Source: Planctomycetia bacterium (lineage in GTDB: Bacteria > Planctomycetota > UBA1135 > GCA-002686595). Taken from it: a DNA stretch of 15,908 bases. Position 1 is the first letter of the stretch. Each line of letters begins with the position of its first letter. The position numbers were made by a program, and so were the translations under genes. The notes under the pieces are model-generated. The model did not search any database. It was given only the letters and a program-made list of their open reading frames with translations, and was not told the DNA's origin. The stretch is taken from NCBI GenBank assembly GCA_005778045.1, contig SXKQ01000141.1, positions 1-15,908 on the forward strand, read 5' to 3'. Of this stretch, positions 1 to 6,545 are shown in pieces.

Positions 1-347
1 CAGTCGGCGATCTCGGCGAAGCCCTCTTCGCGGGCCGCCTTCGCCATGCCGGGGTACATGTCGGTGTACTCGTGGGTCTCGCCCGCGACCGAGGCCTTGA
101 GGTTGAGGACCGTGTCGCCGATCGGCAGGTCGGTCGCCGGGTCGCCAGCCTTCTTCAGGAAGTCGAGATGGCCGTGCGCGTGGCCGGTCTCGCCTTCGGC
201 GGTGTCGCGGAAGTTGCCGGCCACTTCGGGGTAGCCCTCGACGTCGGCGATCTTCGCGAAATACAGGTAGCGGCGGTTGGCCTGGCTCTCGCCGGCGAAC
301 GCGGCCTTCAGGTTGGCGTGGGTCTTCGAGCCCTTCAGGTTGCTCAT
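1..347 (-). CDS. rbr: Rubrerythrin, 3' end beyond window
   Basis: Non-haem di-iron peroxidase that reduces hydrogen peroxide in the cytoplasm. The first 115 residues are visible; the C-terminus lies off the left edge, so a rubredoxin-like tail cannot be judged. The ferritin-like four-helix bundle is clear. Iron-ligand motifs are [12 protein letters not shown] (Glu20), [10 protein letters not shown] (Glu53, His56) and [12 protein letters not shown] (Glu90, Glu93), the last being the classic rubrerythrin signature. The ATG follows AAGGAACCCC, a good Shine-Dalgarno. It lies 58 nt downstream of a PerR-like regulator on the same strand, so the two are probably cotranscribed and peroxide-controlled. 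Family identity is secure; the operon and its control are inferred. Confidence 0.95.
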   Translation of the reverse strand, partial: MSNLKGSKTHANLKAAFAGESQANRRYLYFAKIADVEGYPEVAGNFRDTAEGETGHAHGHLDFLKKAGDPATDLPIGDTVLNLKASVAGETHEYTDMYPGMAKAAREEGFAEIAD

Positions 348-405
348 GGGGTTCCTTGGTTGCGGGGTTGGGAGACGATGGGTTTCGAGGGGGCGCGAGA
401 GGCTC

Positions 406-900
406 TCACGCCCCGTTCCTGCGCGGCGCGGGACGCCGGCGGTCGGTGGAGCGCGCGCACGCGGCGCACTGGCCGCGGAACTGCACGCTGTAGCCCTGCG
501 CCTCGAAGCCGCTCGCGCGAGCGGGGAGGGGCAGGCGATCGAGGGCCGGCGCCTCGTGGTCGAGCACGGCGCCGCAGGTGTCGCACACGAGGTGGTGGTG
601 GAGGTCGGTGCGCGGGTCGTAGCGCTGTTCCCAGCCCGGGTGCGGGATGCGCACGGCGAGCCCGAGCTCCACCAGCGTCTCGAGGGTGCGGTATACGGTC
701 GCGCGCGAGAGGCTTGGCATGCGGACGGCGACGTCGGCGTGCAGCGTGTCGGCCGCGGGGTGGTCCGTGCAGCCGAGGAAGCGCTCGAGGATCGCGCGGC
801 GCTGCAGCGTGAGCGGCAGCCCGCGGGCGCGCAGGGCCTCGGCGGCGCGCTCGAGCGCGGACTCGCGTTCGGCGGCGTGGGGCTGGACCAAGCGGCTCAT
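406..900 (-). CDS. Fur-family regulator, PerR-like
   Basis: Metal-dependent DNA-binding repressor of 164 aa, the usual Fur-family length plus a short tail. The N-terminal winged helix is residues 15-90, with TLQRRAIL and recognition helix [14 protein letters not shown] (63-76). The C-terminal dimerisation domain contains [10 protein letters not shown] (101-110). By alignment to B. subtilis PerR the regulatory metal ligands are His47 (PerR His37), Asp95 (Asp85), His101 and His103 (His91 and His93) and Asp114 (Asp104). Aspartate rather than glutamate at that last position is the PerR-type residue. Cys106/Cys109 and Cys145/Cys148 form the structural zinc site. Rubrerythrin, a classic PerR target, follows directly. 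There is no Shine-Dalgarno before the ATG; a palindrome and a -10-like hexamer lie just upstream. A manganese or iron-responsive Fur paralogue is the alternative. Confidence 0.93.
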   Translation of the reverse strand: MSRLVQPHAAERESALERAAEALRARGLPLTLQRRAILERFLGCTDHPAADTLHADVAVRMPSLSRATVYRTLETLVELGLAVRIPHPGWEQRYDPRTDLHHHLVCDTCGAVLDHEAPALDRLPLPARASGFEAQGYSVQFRGQCAACARSTDRRRPAPRRNGA

Positions 901-909
901 CGATGCAGC

Positions 910-938
910 ACTATGCCGTTGCGAACTTGTCGCAACAA
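910..938 (-). promoter_or_regulatory. Possible promoter of the PerR-like gene
   Basis: On the minus strand TTGTTG (938-933) and CATAGT (915-910) are 17 bp apart, matching sigma70 consensus at 3/6 and 4/6. Transcription would begin about 3 nt before the ATG, giving an almost leaderless mRNA. The -35 hexamer lies inside and just beyond the palindrome. Confidence 0.35.
918..936. promoter_or_regulatory. 19-bp inverted repeat, candidate Fur/PerR operator
   Basis: GTTGCGA-acttg-TCGCAAC is a perfect palindrome with 7-bp arms and a 5-bp spacer. It lies 17 bp upstream of the regulator's start codon, in the space shared with the divergent carbonic anhydrase gene. It is about the size of a Fur-family box and overlaps the likely promoter of the regulator, consistent with autorepression. 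Assignment to this regulator is inferred from position. Confidence 0.55.
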
Positions 939-1036
939 GGGGCGCGCGAGCGCGGCCGGGCGCTCCGACCCGCAGCAGGCTAGGCTCGCGGCGCGGAAAC
1001 CGTCCGAAACCGACCGCGCCCGCAAGGAAGTCCCTG

Positions 1037-1594
1037 ATGCAAGCTCTCGTGCTGCCCTACGGTTCCCGCGCGCCGCGCTTCGCGCCGGGGGTGTTCCTCG
1101 CGCCAACCTGCTCGGTGGTCGGCGAGGTCGAGCTCGGCCTGCGGGTCTCGGTCTGGTATGCGGCGGTGGTGCGCGGCGACGTGAACTCGATCCGCATCGG
1201 AGCGGAGTCCAACGTGCAGGATGGCGCGGTGCTGCACGGCACGCTGGGCGAGTGGCCCGTGGTGATCGGCGAACGCGTGTCGATCGGGCACCAGGCGACG
1301 CTCCACGGCTGCGTGGTCGAGGACGGCGCCCTGATCGGGATCGGAGCGCGTGTGCTCGACGGTGCGCGCATCGGAGCGGAGGCGCTGGTCGCCGCGGGCG
1401 CGCTCGTGCGGGAGGGCCTGCAGGTTCCGCCACGGACGTTGGTCGTCGGCGTGCCCGGCGTCGTCAAGCGCGAGCTCACCGAGCGCGAACTCGAGATCGT
1501 GCGGCGCACGAGCGGGCGCTACCTGAAGCTGGCGCTCGACACGCGCGCGGCGTGCATCGCCGCAGGGCACCCCGATCCGTTCGTGGTGGGCTAG
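1037..1594 (+). CDS. Gamma-carbonic anhydrase family hexapeptide-repeat protein
   Basis: Left-handed beta-helix protein of 185 aa, the usual length for the YrdA/PaaY/CaiE group of gamma-class carbonic anhydrases; it is expected to be a cytoplasmic trimer with metal at subunit interfaces. RGDVNSIRIG (46-55) and NVQDGAVLHGT (59-69) are the family signatures, and the metal-binding histidines are His67, His85 and His90 (IGHQATLHG). Hexapeptide turns of the IGxGA type run from about residue 20 to 125, with a short C-terminal helix after that. The chosen ATG has a strong Shine-Dalgarno AAGGAAG seven bases upstream. It is divergent from the PerR-like gene and alone on its strand here. The fold and metal site are clear; carbonic anhydrase activity is not guaranteed because many homologues are inactive or act on other substrates. 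Confidence 0.93.
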   Translation: MQALVLPYGSRAPRFAPGVFLAPTCSVVGEVELGLRVSVWYAAVVRGDVNSIRIGAESNVQDGAVLHGTLGEWPVVIGERVSIGHQATLHGCVVEDGALIGIGARVLDGARIGAEALVAAGALVREGLQVPPRTLVVGVPGVVKRELTERELEIVRRTSGRYLKLALDTRAACIAAGHPDPFVVG

Positions 1595-1896
1595 CGCCGC
1601 GTCTTCGCGCGGACGAGCGCCCGCGACTCGCGGAACACGCTCGTGAGAATGCGCGCGAGAGCGGCGCGCGAGAAGCCTTCCGGTGCGGAGTCGAGCAGCT
1701 GCGCGAGCATCTCGCGCTCGCGGCGCGGGTCGGCGGCAGCGAGGCCGAGGCGCCGCTTGAGCGCGCCGATCGCGAAGGCGATGCGCGCCCGAGCGGCGAG
1801 CGCGGCGAGCAGGCGAGCGTTCGCGCGATCCATCGAGCGGCGAGCGCGGACGAGCTCGCGCGGCGGGGCAGCGGTGGCAGTGCGCTGACGGGGCAT
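1591..1896 (-). CDS. Chorismate mutase, AroQ type, monofunctional
   Basis: Small all-helical enzyme predicted to convert chorismate to prephenate for phenylalanine and tyrosine synthesis. With the ATG at 1896 it is 101 aa, normal for a stand-alone AroQ domain. Alignment to the E. coli P-protein mutase domain places active-site residues at Arg19 (Arg11), Arg36 (Arg28), Lys47 (Lys39), Asp56 (Asp48), Arg59 (Arg51) and Glu60 (Glu52), with helix 3 ending in VFRESRALV. The position of E. coli Gln88 appears to be Val95, a possible change in the active site. The gene overlaps the stop of the carbonic anhydrase gene by 4 nt on the opposite strand and is divergent from the U32 gene. An upstream in-frame ATG at 1944 is possible but would overlap the U32 start. 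The chosen ATG has no Shine-Dalgarno but has TAGCAT 7 nt upstream. Confidence 0.85.
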   Translation of the reverse strand: MPRQRTATAAPPRELVRARRSMDRANARLLAALAARARIAFAIGALKRRLGLAAADPRREREMLAQLLDSAPEGFSRAALARILTSVFRESRALVRAKTRR

Positions 1897-1903
1897 GAGT
1901 GGG

Positions 1904-1909
1904 ATGCTA
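1904..1909 (-). promoter_or_regulatory. TAGCAT -10-like hexamer before chorismate mutase
   Basis: On the minus strand TAGCAT lies 7 nt before the chorismate mutase ATG, which lacks a Shine-Dalgarno sequence. The same hexamer precedes both STT3-like genes. No convincing -35 box was found, so the promoter role is a guess from recurrence. Confidence 0.3.
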
Positions 1910-1942
1910 CCGTCGCACGCCATGGAACGCGGCGGAGAACGC

Positions 1943-4543
1943 ATGCCGGAGGTGCTCGCGCCGGCGGGGGATGACGCGGCCCTCGCCGCAGCGCTGTGGG
2001 CGGGAGCCGACAGCGTCTACTTCGGGCTCTCGGAGGGCTTCAATGCCCGTGCGCGCGCCGGGAACTTCACCTCGGAGCGCTTGCCGGAGACCGTGGCGCG
2101 CATCCACCGTGCCGGGGCGCGTGCCTACCTCGCGCTCAACACGCTCGTGTTCGAGCCGGAGCTCGAGCTGGTCGAGCGCATCGTGCGCCTCGCCGCGGAG
2201 GCTGGAGTCGACGCGCTCATCGTGCAGGACCCGGCCGTGGCGCGCATCGCGCGCGCGACCTGTCCGGCGCTCGAGGTGCACGCCAGCACGCAGATGACGA
2301 TCTCGAGCGCCGAGGGCGCCGAGTTCGCGCGCTCGCTCGGGGCCACGCGCGTGGTCGTGCCGCGCGAGCTCTCGGTCGACGAGATCGCGCTGCTCCGCAA
2401 GGGCACCGACATCGAGCTCGAGGTGTTCATCCACGGCGCGCTGTGCGTGTCGTGGTCCGGCCAGTGCCTGACCAGCGAGGCTTGGGGCGGCCGCTCCGCG
2501 AATCGCGGCGAGTGCGCCCAGTCCTGTCGCATGCCCTACGACCTCGTCGTCGACGGCGAGGAGCGCGAGCTAGGTGACGTGAAGTACCTGCTGAGCCCGA
2601 AGGATCTCGCCGGCGTGCGCGCGGTCGAGGAACTCGCGCGCATCGGCGTGCACGGCCTCAAGATCGAGGGGCGCCAGAAGAACGCGACCTACGTTGCGAC
2701 GGCGACGGAGACGTATCGCCGCTACGTCGACGCGCTCGCGCAAGGCGAGCAAGCGGTCGCGCGCGTGCGACGCGATCTCTTGCGCGCGTCCCTCGCCTAC
2801 ACGCGCGGCTTCAGCGACGGATTTCTCGGCGGCAGCGACCACCAGACGTTGGTCGAAGGGCGCTTTCCCAAGCATCGCGGCCTCTACCTCGGCGTGGTCG
2901 AGCGCGTGGAGGGTGCGAGCGTGTGGGTCGAGCGCGACCTCGCGGGCCGGCCGTGGACCGGCGGTCTCGCGGCGGAGTCGCGCGCGGGCGGTCCGCAGGG
3001 CGTTCCCAATGCGGCACTGAGCGGCTTCGGCGGCTCCGGAAGCGCGAGTGAGGGACCGCAGCCCGAGGAACTCGAGGTGCGGCCGGGCATGGGCGTCGTG
3101 TTCGACGCCGGCAACCCGGAGGACAAGCGCGAGCAGGGCGGCCCGATCTTCCGCGCCGAACGCACCGAAGATGGCTGGCGACTGTGGTTTGGCGTGCCGG
3201 GGCCGGATCTCGGACGCGTCGAGCCTGGGCAGCTCGTGTGGGTGAGCGGAGACCCGTCGATCCAGCGCGAGGTCGAGCGCGCGCTCGGGCTCGGCGAGCC
3301 CTCGGGGCGCCTGCCGATCGCGCTGACGCTCGAGGGGCGCGCCGGCGAACCGCTGCGCGCGAGCGCCCGCTGTGGTCAGGCGACAGCCTTCGCACAGAGC
3401 GCCGCGGCGCTGGCGGAAGCGTCGGGCGCGGGCCTCGATGAGGCGCTCGTGCGCTCGAAGCTCGCCGCGTTCGGCGGTACGCCGTTCCGGCTCGAGCGCT
3501 TGCAGCTCGGTGGCCTCGCGCGCGGACTGCACCTGCCCGTCTCCGAACTCAAGGGCCTGCGGCGCGAGCTGGTGGCCACGCTGCAGGCACAGGTCGAGCG
3601 CGGGCCCGAACGCGAGATCGCGGCGCAGCCGGTGTTGCCCGGCCTGCACGCGGCGGCGCGGCGCCAGACGAGCGCGCCGGAGGCCGAGCCGAAGCTCGTG
3701 CCGCTGTGCCGCGAGCTCGGACAGCTCGAAGCCGCCATCGCGTGCGGCGTGCGCGAGGTCGAGCTCGACTGGATGGAGATGGTCGGGCTCGCGCAGGCAG
3801 TGACCCGTGCGCGCGCAGCCGGGCTGTCCGTCACGCTCGCGACGGTGCGCGTGCAGAAGCCCGGCGAGGAAGGCTACGATCGGCGGCTCGAGGCCCTCGC
3901 GCCCGACGCGGTGCTCGTGCGGCACTGGGGTGCGCTGGTGCAGTTCCAGCGCCATCGCCGCGACGGCGGCCGCCCGCTGCTGCACGGCGACTTCTCGCTC
4001 AACGTCACGAACTCGATCACGGCGCGCGAGCTCTTCGACCGCGGGCTCGACACGCTCACGGCGTCGCACGACCTCGACGAGGCGCAACTGCGAGCGCTGC
4101 TCACAGCGAGTGAACCGGCGCGCTTCGCCATCACGCTGCACCACCGCATCGCGACCTTCCACACCGAGCACTGCGTCTATTCGCACCTGCTCTCGCGCGG
4201 TCGCGACCACCGCACCTGCGGCCGTCCCTGCGAGAGCCATCGCGTCGCGCTGCGCGACCACAAGGGACGCGAGCATCCCGTGATCGTCGACGTCGGCTGT
4301 CGCAACACGGTGTTCGACGCGACGCTGCAGAGCTCCGCGCTGCTCGTTCCGGAGCTGCTCGCTCTCGGTGTGCGTCGCTATCGCGTCGAGTTCGTGCGCG
4401 AAACCCGCGTCGAAGCCAAGGCAGCGCTCGAGGCCTACTCCGAGCTGCTCGCGGGGCGCGCTTCCCCGAGCGAGGCGGCGGAACGGGCCGGGTCGCGGCT
4501 GCAACTCGGAGTGTCGAGCGCACCGATGGCGCTGATGCGATGA
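1943..4543 (+). CDS. Long U32-family protein (RlhA/YhbU-like), two Cys clusters
   Basis: U32 proteins are annotated as peptidases, but studied members (RlhA, TrhP, UbiU/UbiV) are Fe-S proteins that support RNA or ubiquinone hydroxylation. This one is 866 aa. The N-terminal U32 barrel (about 1-300) opens with PEVLAPAGD and contains the signature EVFIHGALCVSWSGQC. Cys168, Cys175, Cys191 and Cys195 are spaced like the UbiU-type cluster ligands. A DUF3656-like middle domain (about 300-570, PGMGVVFDAG) includes a Gly/Ala/Ser-rich insert. A second U32-like half (about 590-850) carries Cys744, Cys759, Cys763 and Cys786. The start is chosen because GGAG lies 5 nt upstream and MPEVLAPAG matches the family N-terminus; an ATG at 1922 is possible. 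It is alone on its strand. The 23S rRNA hydroxylation role of RlhA is the best-known parallel, but the substrate here is unknown. Confidence 0.92.
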   Translation: MPEVLAPAGDDAALAAALWAGADSVYFGLSEGFNARARAGNFTSERLPETVARIHRAGARAYLALNTLVFEPELELVERIVRLAAEAGVDALIVQDPAVARIARATCPALEVHASTQMTISSAEGAEFARSLGATRVVVPRELSVDEIALLRKGTDIELEVFIHGALCVSWSGQCLTSEAWGGRSANRGECAQSCRMPYDLVVDGEERELGDVKYLLSPKDLAGVRAVEELARIGVHGLKIEGRQKNATYVATATETYRRYVDALAQGEQAVARVRRDLLRASLAYTRGFSDGFLGGSDHQTLVEGRFPKHRGLYLGVVERVEGASVWVERDLAGRPWTGGLAAESRAGGPQGVPNAALSGFGGSGSASEGPQPEELEVRPGMGVVFDAGNPEDKREQGGPIFRAERTEDGWRLWFGVPGPDLGRVEPGQLVWVSGDPSIQREVERALGLGEPSGRLPIALTLEGRAGEPLRASARCGQATAFAQSAAALAEASGAGLDEALVRSKLAAFGGTPFRLERLQLGGLARGLHLPVSELKGLRRELVATLQAQVERGPEREIAAQPVLPGLHAAARRQTSAPEAEPKLVPLCRELGQLEAAIACGVREVELDWMEMVGLAQAVTRARAAGLSVTLATVRVQKPGEEGYDRRLEALAPDAVLVRHWGALVQFQRHRRDGGRPLLHGDFSLNVTNSITARELFDRGLDTLTASHDLDEAQLRALLTASEPARFAITLHHRIATFHTEHCVYSHLLSRGRDHRTCGRPCESHRVALRDHKGREHPVIVDVGCRNTVFDATLQSSALLVPELLALGVRRYRVEFVRETRVEAKAALEAYSELLAGRASPSEAAERAGSRLQLGVSSAPMALMR

Positions 4544-4572
4544 TGCGGACGTGCCAACGAGTCCCCGCACGT

Positions 4573-4578
4573 TAGACT
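4573..4578 (+). promoter_or_regulatory. TAGACT -10-like hexamer before small membrane gene
   Basis: TAGACT lies 10 nt before the ATG at 4589, which has no Shine-Dalgarno. This matches the spacing seen before other such genes in the window. No clear -35 is visible 17 bp upstream. Confidence 0.28.
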
Positions 4579-4588
4579 TCCCACACCG

Positions 4589-5086
4589 ATGGACTCGCAG
4601 ATCCACTTCGCGCTGGCGGTCGCGCTGCTTCCGACGCTCGGGCTGTGCCTCGCCGCGCTCTCGCTCGTGCTCGTCGCACGCGGGCGCCTGGCAGGACGTG
4701 TGGGGCCGGTCGTGGCGAGTGAGCGCGCCTCGCGGCTCTGGCTGCGCTCTGCGCTGACGTTCACGGCGCTGCCGGTGGCCGCGGTGATCGTGCACTGGGA
4801 AGATCTGCCGGCAGCGCTGGCGCTGGCCTCGCTCGCGGTGTCCGTGGCGCTCTTCGTCGCCAGCCCGCTGGCGCAGGACGCGGACGTCGGAGAGCGTGGC
4901 GTGCGGCGTGGCTGGAGCGCGCGCGAGTTTGCGCAGCTCGAGGAATGGCGGCTGACGGGCGAGCACTTGCGCTGGCGCTTGCGCAGCGAGTGGTTCGCGT
5001 GTCGGGTGCCCGTCGAGCTGCAAGCGAGCGTGCGTACGCGCCTGCAGGCTGTCTGTCCCGATCGTGAGAGCCCGTTTCGCGACTAG
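4589..5086 (+). CDS. Hypothetical small membrane protein
   Basis: I do not recognise this 165-aa protein. Hydrophobic segments lie at about 7-30, 52-67 and 72-92, which predicts three membrane helices. They are followed by a charged, Trp- and Arg-rich soluble tail of about 70 residues containing EFAQLEEWRLTGEHLRWRLR, probably helical. It starts 45 nt after the U32 stop, without a Shine-Dalgarno but with a -10-like TAGACT nearby. Its TAG stop overlaps the TAG stop of the convergent kinase-like gene on the same four bases. Codon use looks like that of neighbouring genes, and the hydrophobic pattern makes it more than a chance frame. Confidence 0.65.
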   Translation: MDSQIHFALAVALLPTLGLCLAALSLVLVARGRLAGRVGPVVASERASRLWLRSALTFTALPVAAVIVHWEDLPAALALASLAVSVALFVASPLAQDADVGERGVRRGWSAREFAQLEEWRLTGEHLRWRLRSEWFACRVPVELQASVRTRLQAVCPDRESPFRD

Positions 5087-5916
5087 CGTGTCGCTCCGGC
5101 TCGCGCGAACGGTCGCCAGTCCCACTCCGGCGGGACCTTCGCTCCGCCGCGCGCGTTGCGGCGCGCGACGAGCTCGCCGCGATGCGCCGCGGCCTTCGGC
5201 AGCAGCCTCGTCAGCTCGATGGGTACGCCTTGCGCGTCCCGCTCGCGCGCATAGAGCCGGATCCAGCGCCCGAGCTCGTCGGCGGTGAACAGCGTGACAG
5301 CATCGAGGAACAGGCATCCGAGATCGTAGGCGACGTCGCGGCAAGGCCGCGCATAGGGCGCATGCCAAGCATCGAGGAAGCACAGCTCCCGTTCGTCGGT
5401 GCCGGCAGGGTCGCGGCCGACGACCACGTTGCGCAGGAAGAGATCGCGGTGCACGAAGTGCAGCGCATGCAGGCGCGCGACTTCCCGCGCGAGCTCCTCG
5501 ATCCAGCGCGCGCGATCGAGCGGGTCGGCGACAGCGAGCGCGTCGGGGAGCGGGCGATGCTCAGGCAGCGGGGCGAGGACGAGGAGTTGGTAGCGCACGA
5601 GGGCGCCGCGCACCAGCACGCAAGAAGCGAGGGGCTGTGGAGCGCGGAACAGGCGCTCGCGCAGCCACTGCAGGTTGCGCGCCTCGCGCTCGCGCGGCAG
5701 GGGCAGTCCGGCGAGTCGACGCAGGCTGTAGCGCCAGCGCGCCGAGCCGGGCAGGTGGTCTCCCTTGAGCCACAGGTGCCGATTTGCGAGCTCACGCAGG
5801 CCACCGAGGACGAGTCGATCGCGCTGGGCGGCCAGCACGACATGGGCCAGCTCCGCGACCAAGCCGGGCCATTCCTCGTGCCCCACGAGCGAACCTTCGG
5901 CCGTCGTGACGCGCAC
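5083..5916 (-). CDS. WaaP/Kdo-kinase-like (lipopolysaccharide kinase family) protein
   Basis: Predicted small-molecule kinase of the protein-kinase-like fold, related to LPS-core sugar kinases (WaaP/InaA, KdkA). From the GTG at 5916 it is 277 aa. Visible landmarks are HLWLKGD (candidate ATP-binding Lys51), REREARNLQWL (Glu78, helix C), the catalytic loop HFVHRDLFLRN (His156-Arg157-Asp158, Asn163) and CFLDAWHAP (metal-binding Asp182, in place of DFG). The beginning is uncertain. A TTG at 5925 overlaps the methyltransferase stop with GGAG 8 nt upstream, and a GTG at 5886 has AAGG 7 nt upstream. The open frame continues to 6294, but only across the methyltransferase gene. It is last in the glycosylation operon, which suggests it phosphorylates a sugar on the glycan or its lipid carrier. 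A general small-molecule kinase is possible. Confidence 0.8.
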   Translation of the reverse strand: MRVTTAEGSLVGHEEWPGLVAELAHVVLAAQRDRLVLGGLRELANRHLWLKGDHLPGSARWRYSLRRLAGLPLPREREARNLQWLRERLFRAPQPLASCVLVRGALVRYQLLVLAPLPEHRPLPDALAVADPLDRARWIEELAREVARLHALHFVHRDLFLRNVVVGRDPAGTDERELCFLDAWHAPYARPCRDVAYDLGCLFLDAVTLFTADELGRWIRLYARERDAQGVPIELTRLLPKAAAHRGELVARRNARGGAKVPPEWDWRPFARAGATR

Positions 5917-5921
5917 GGGTT

Positions 5922-6545
5922 TCAACGAACTCGCTCCGCGACGAAGAATGTCTGCTGACTCAGGAAGCGCAGGCTGGTCGCGTACTCGAGCACGCGCGCT
6001 CCACAGTCGGAAACCAGCCCCTCGAGCTCCGCGCGGGAGCAGGCCGTGCGACCCTTGGCGCCTTCGCTGCGGCGCAGCCCGAGCCGCACGCGCAACGCGG
6101 GCCAGGAGGCGGAGTCCCAGAACGACGCGACCACGAGCCGGTCGCTCGCGCGCAGCAATTCGCGCAGCGTCGCGCGGCGTGCCTCGCGCTCCTGCAGGTG
6201 GTGCAGGAAGCGACAGCTCACCACGATGTCGAAGGAGCGCTCCTTGAAGGGCAGGGAGCTCACGCTCGCCTGCAGGGCCGCGCCCGGGAGACACTCGCGC
6301 GCGGAGGCGAGCATGGAGGCCGAGAGATCGAGCGACACGACGCGCTGGCCGAATCGCGCGAGCGTGGTCGACAGGCGTCCCGTTCCGCAGGGTGCGTCGA
6401 GGATGGGGCCTCGGGCCCCGTAGCGCTCGAGGAGGCGCGCGATGGTGCGCGGGTCACGACCGGCCGCGCGCGCGGTCGCGAAGCGCGGCCCGGCATAGTG
6501 CTCGCCGCTGCCCGGCGCGCTCCACTTGTCCGTGGCCTCGCTCAC
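5922..6545 (-). CDS. Class I SAM-dependent methyltransferase
   Basis: Soluble Rossmann-fold methyltransferase of 207 aa. Motif I is ILDAPCGTGRLS (48-59), the acidic ribose-binding residue is Asp73 in VVSLDLS, the adenine-contact region is SVSSLPF (94-100), and FDIVVSCRFLHHL (105-117) is the post-II motif. It resembles UbiE/type-11 methyltransferases. It starts with GTG, and its first bases form a GTGA overlap with the stop of the upstream oligosaccharyltransferase-like gene, strong evidence of translational coupling. It also abuts or overlaps the start of the kinase-like gene. The substrate cannot be read from sequence; position suggests a sugar, lipid carrier or protein terminus in the glycosylation pathway. 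Confidence 0.9.
   Translation of the reverse strand: MSEATDKWSAPGSGEHYAGPRFATARAAGRDPRTIARLLERYGARGPILDAPCGTGRLSTTLARFGQRVVSLDLSASMLASARECLPGAALQASVSSLPFKERSFDIVVSCRFLHHLQEREARRATLRELLRASDRLVVASFWDSASWPALRVRLGLRRSEGAKGRTACSRAELEGLVSDCGARVLEYATSLRFLSQQTFFVAERVR

Noticed and set aside
396..408. GAGAG-G-CTCTC at the end of the PerR-like gene as a terminator
   Set aside because: The 1-nt loop cannot form a hairpin, there is no T tract, and rubrerythrin follows on the same strand.
277..1974. Plus-strand 565-codon frame over the PerR-like and carbonic anhydrase genes
   Set aside because: It is out of frame with three well-supported genes and very rich in Arg and Ala.
2570..5383. Very long minus-strand open frame (937 codons) opposite the U32 gene
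   Set aside because: It is the antisense shadow of the U32 gene in GC-rich DNA: rich in Arg, Ala, His and Gln, no recognisable domain, and it crosses several real gene ends.
5917..6294. N-terminal extension of the kinase-like frame up to 6294
   Set aside because: This part overlaps the methyltransferase in another frame and lacks kinase features; the fold begins only after the methyltransferase stop.
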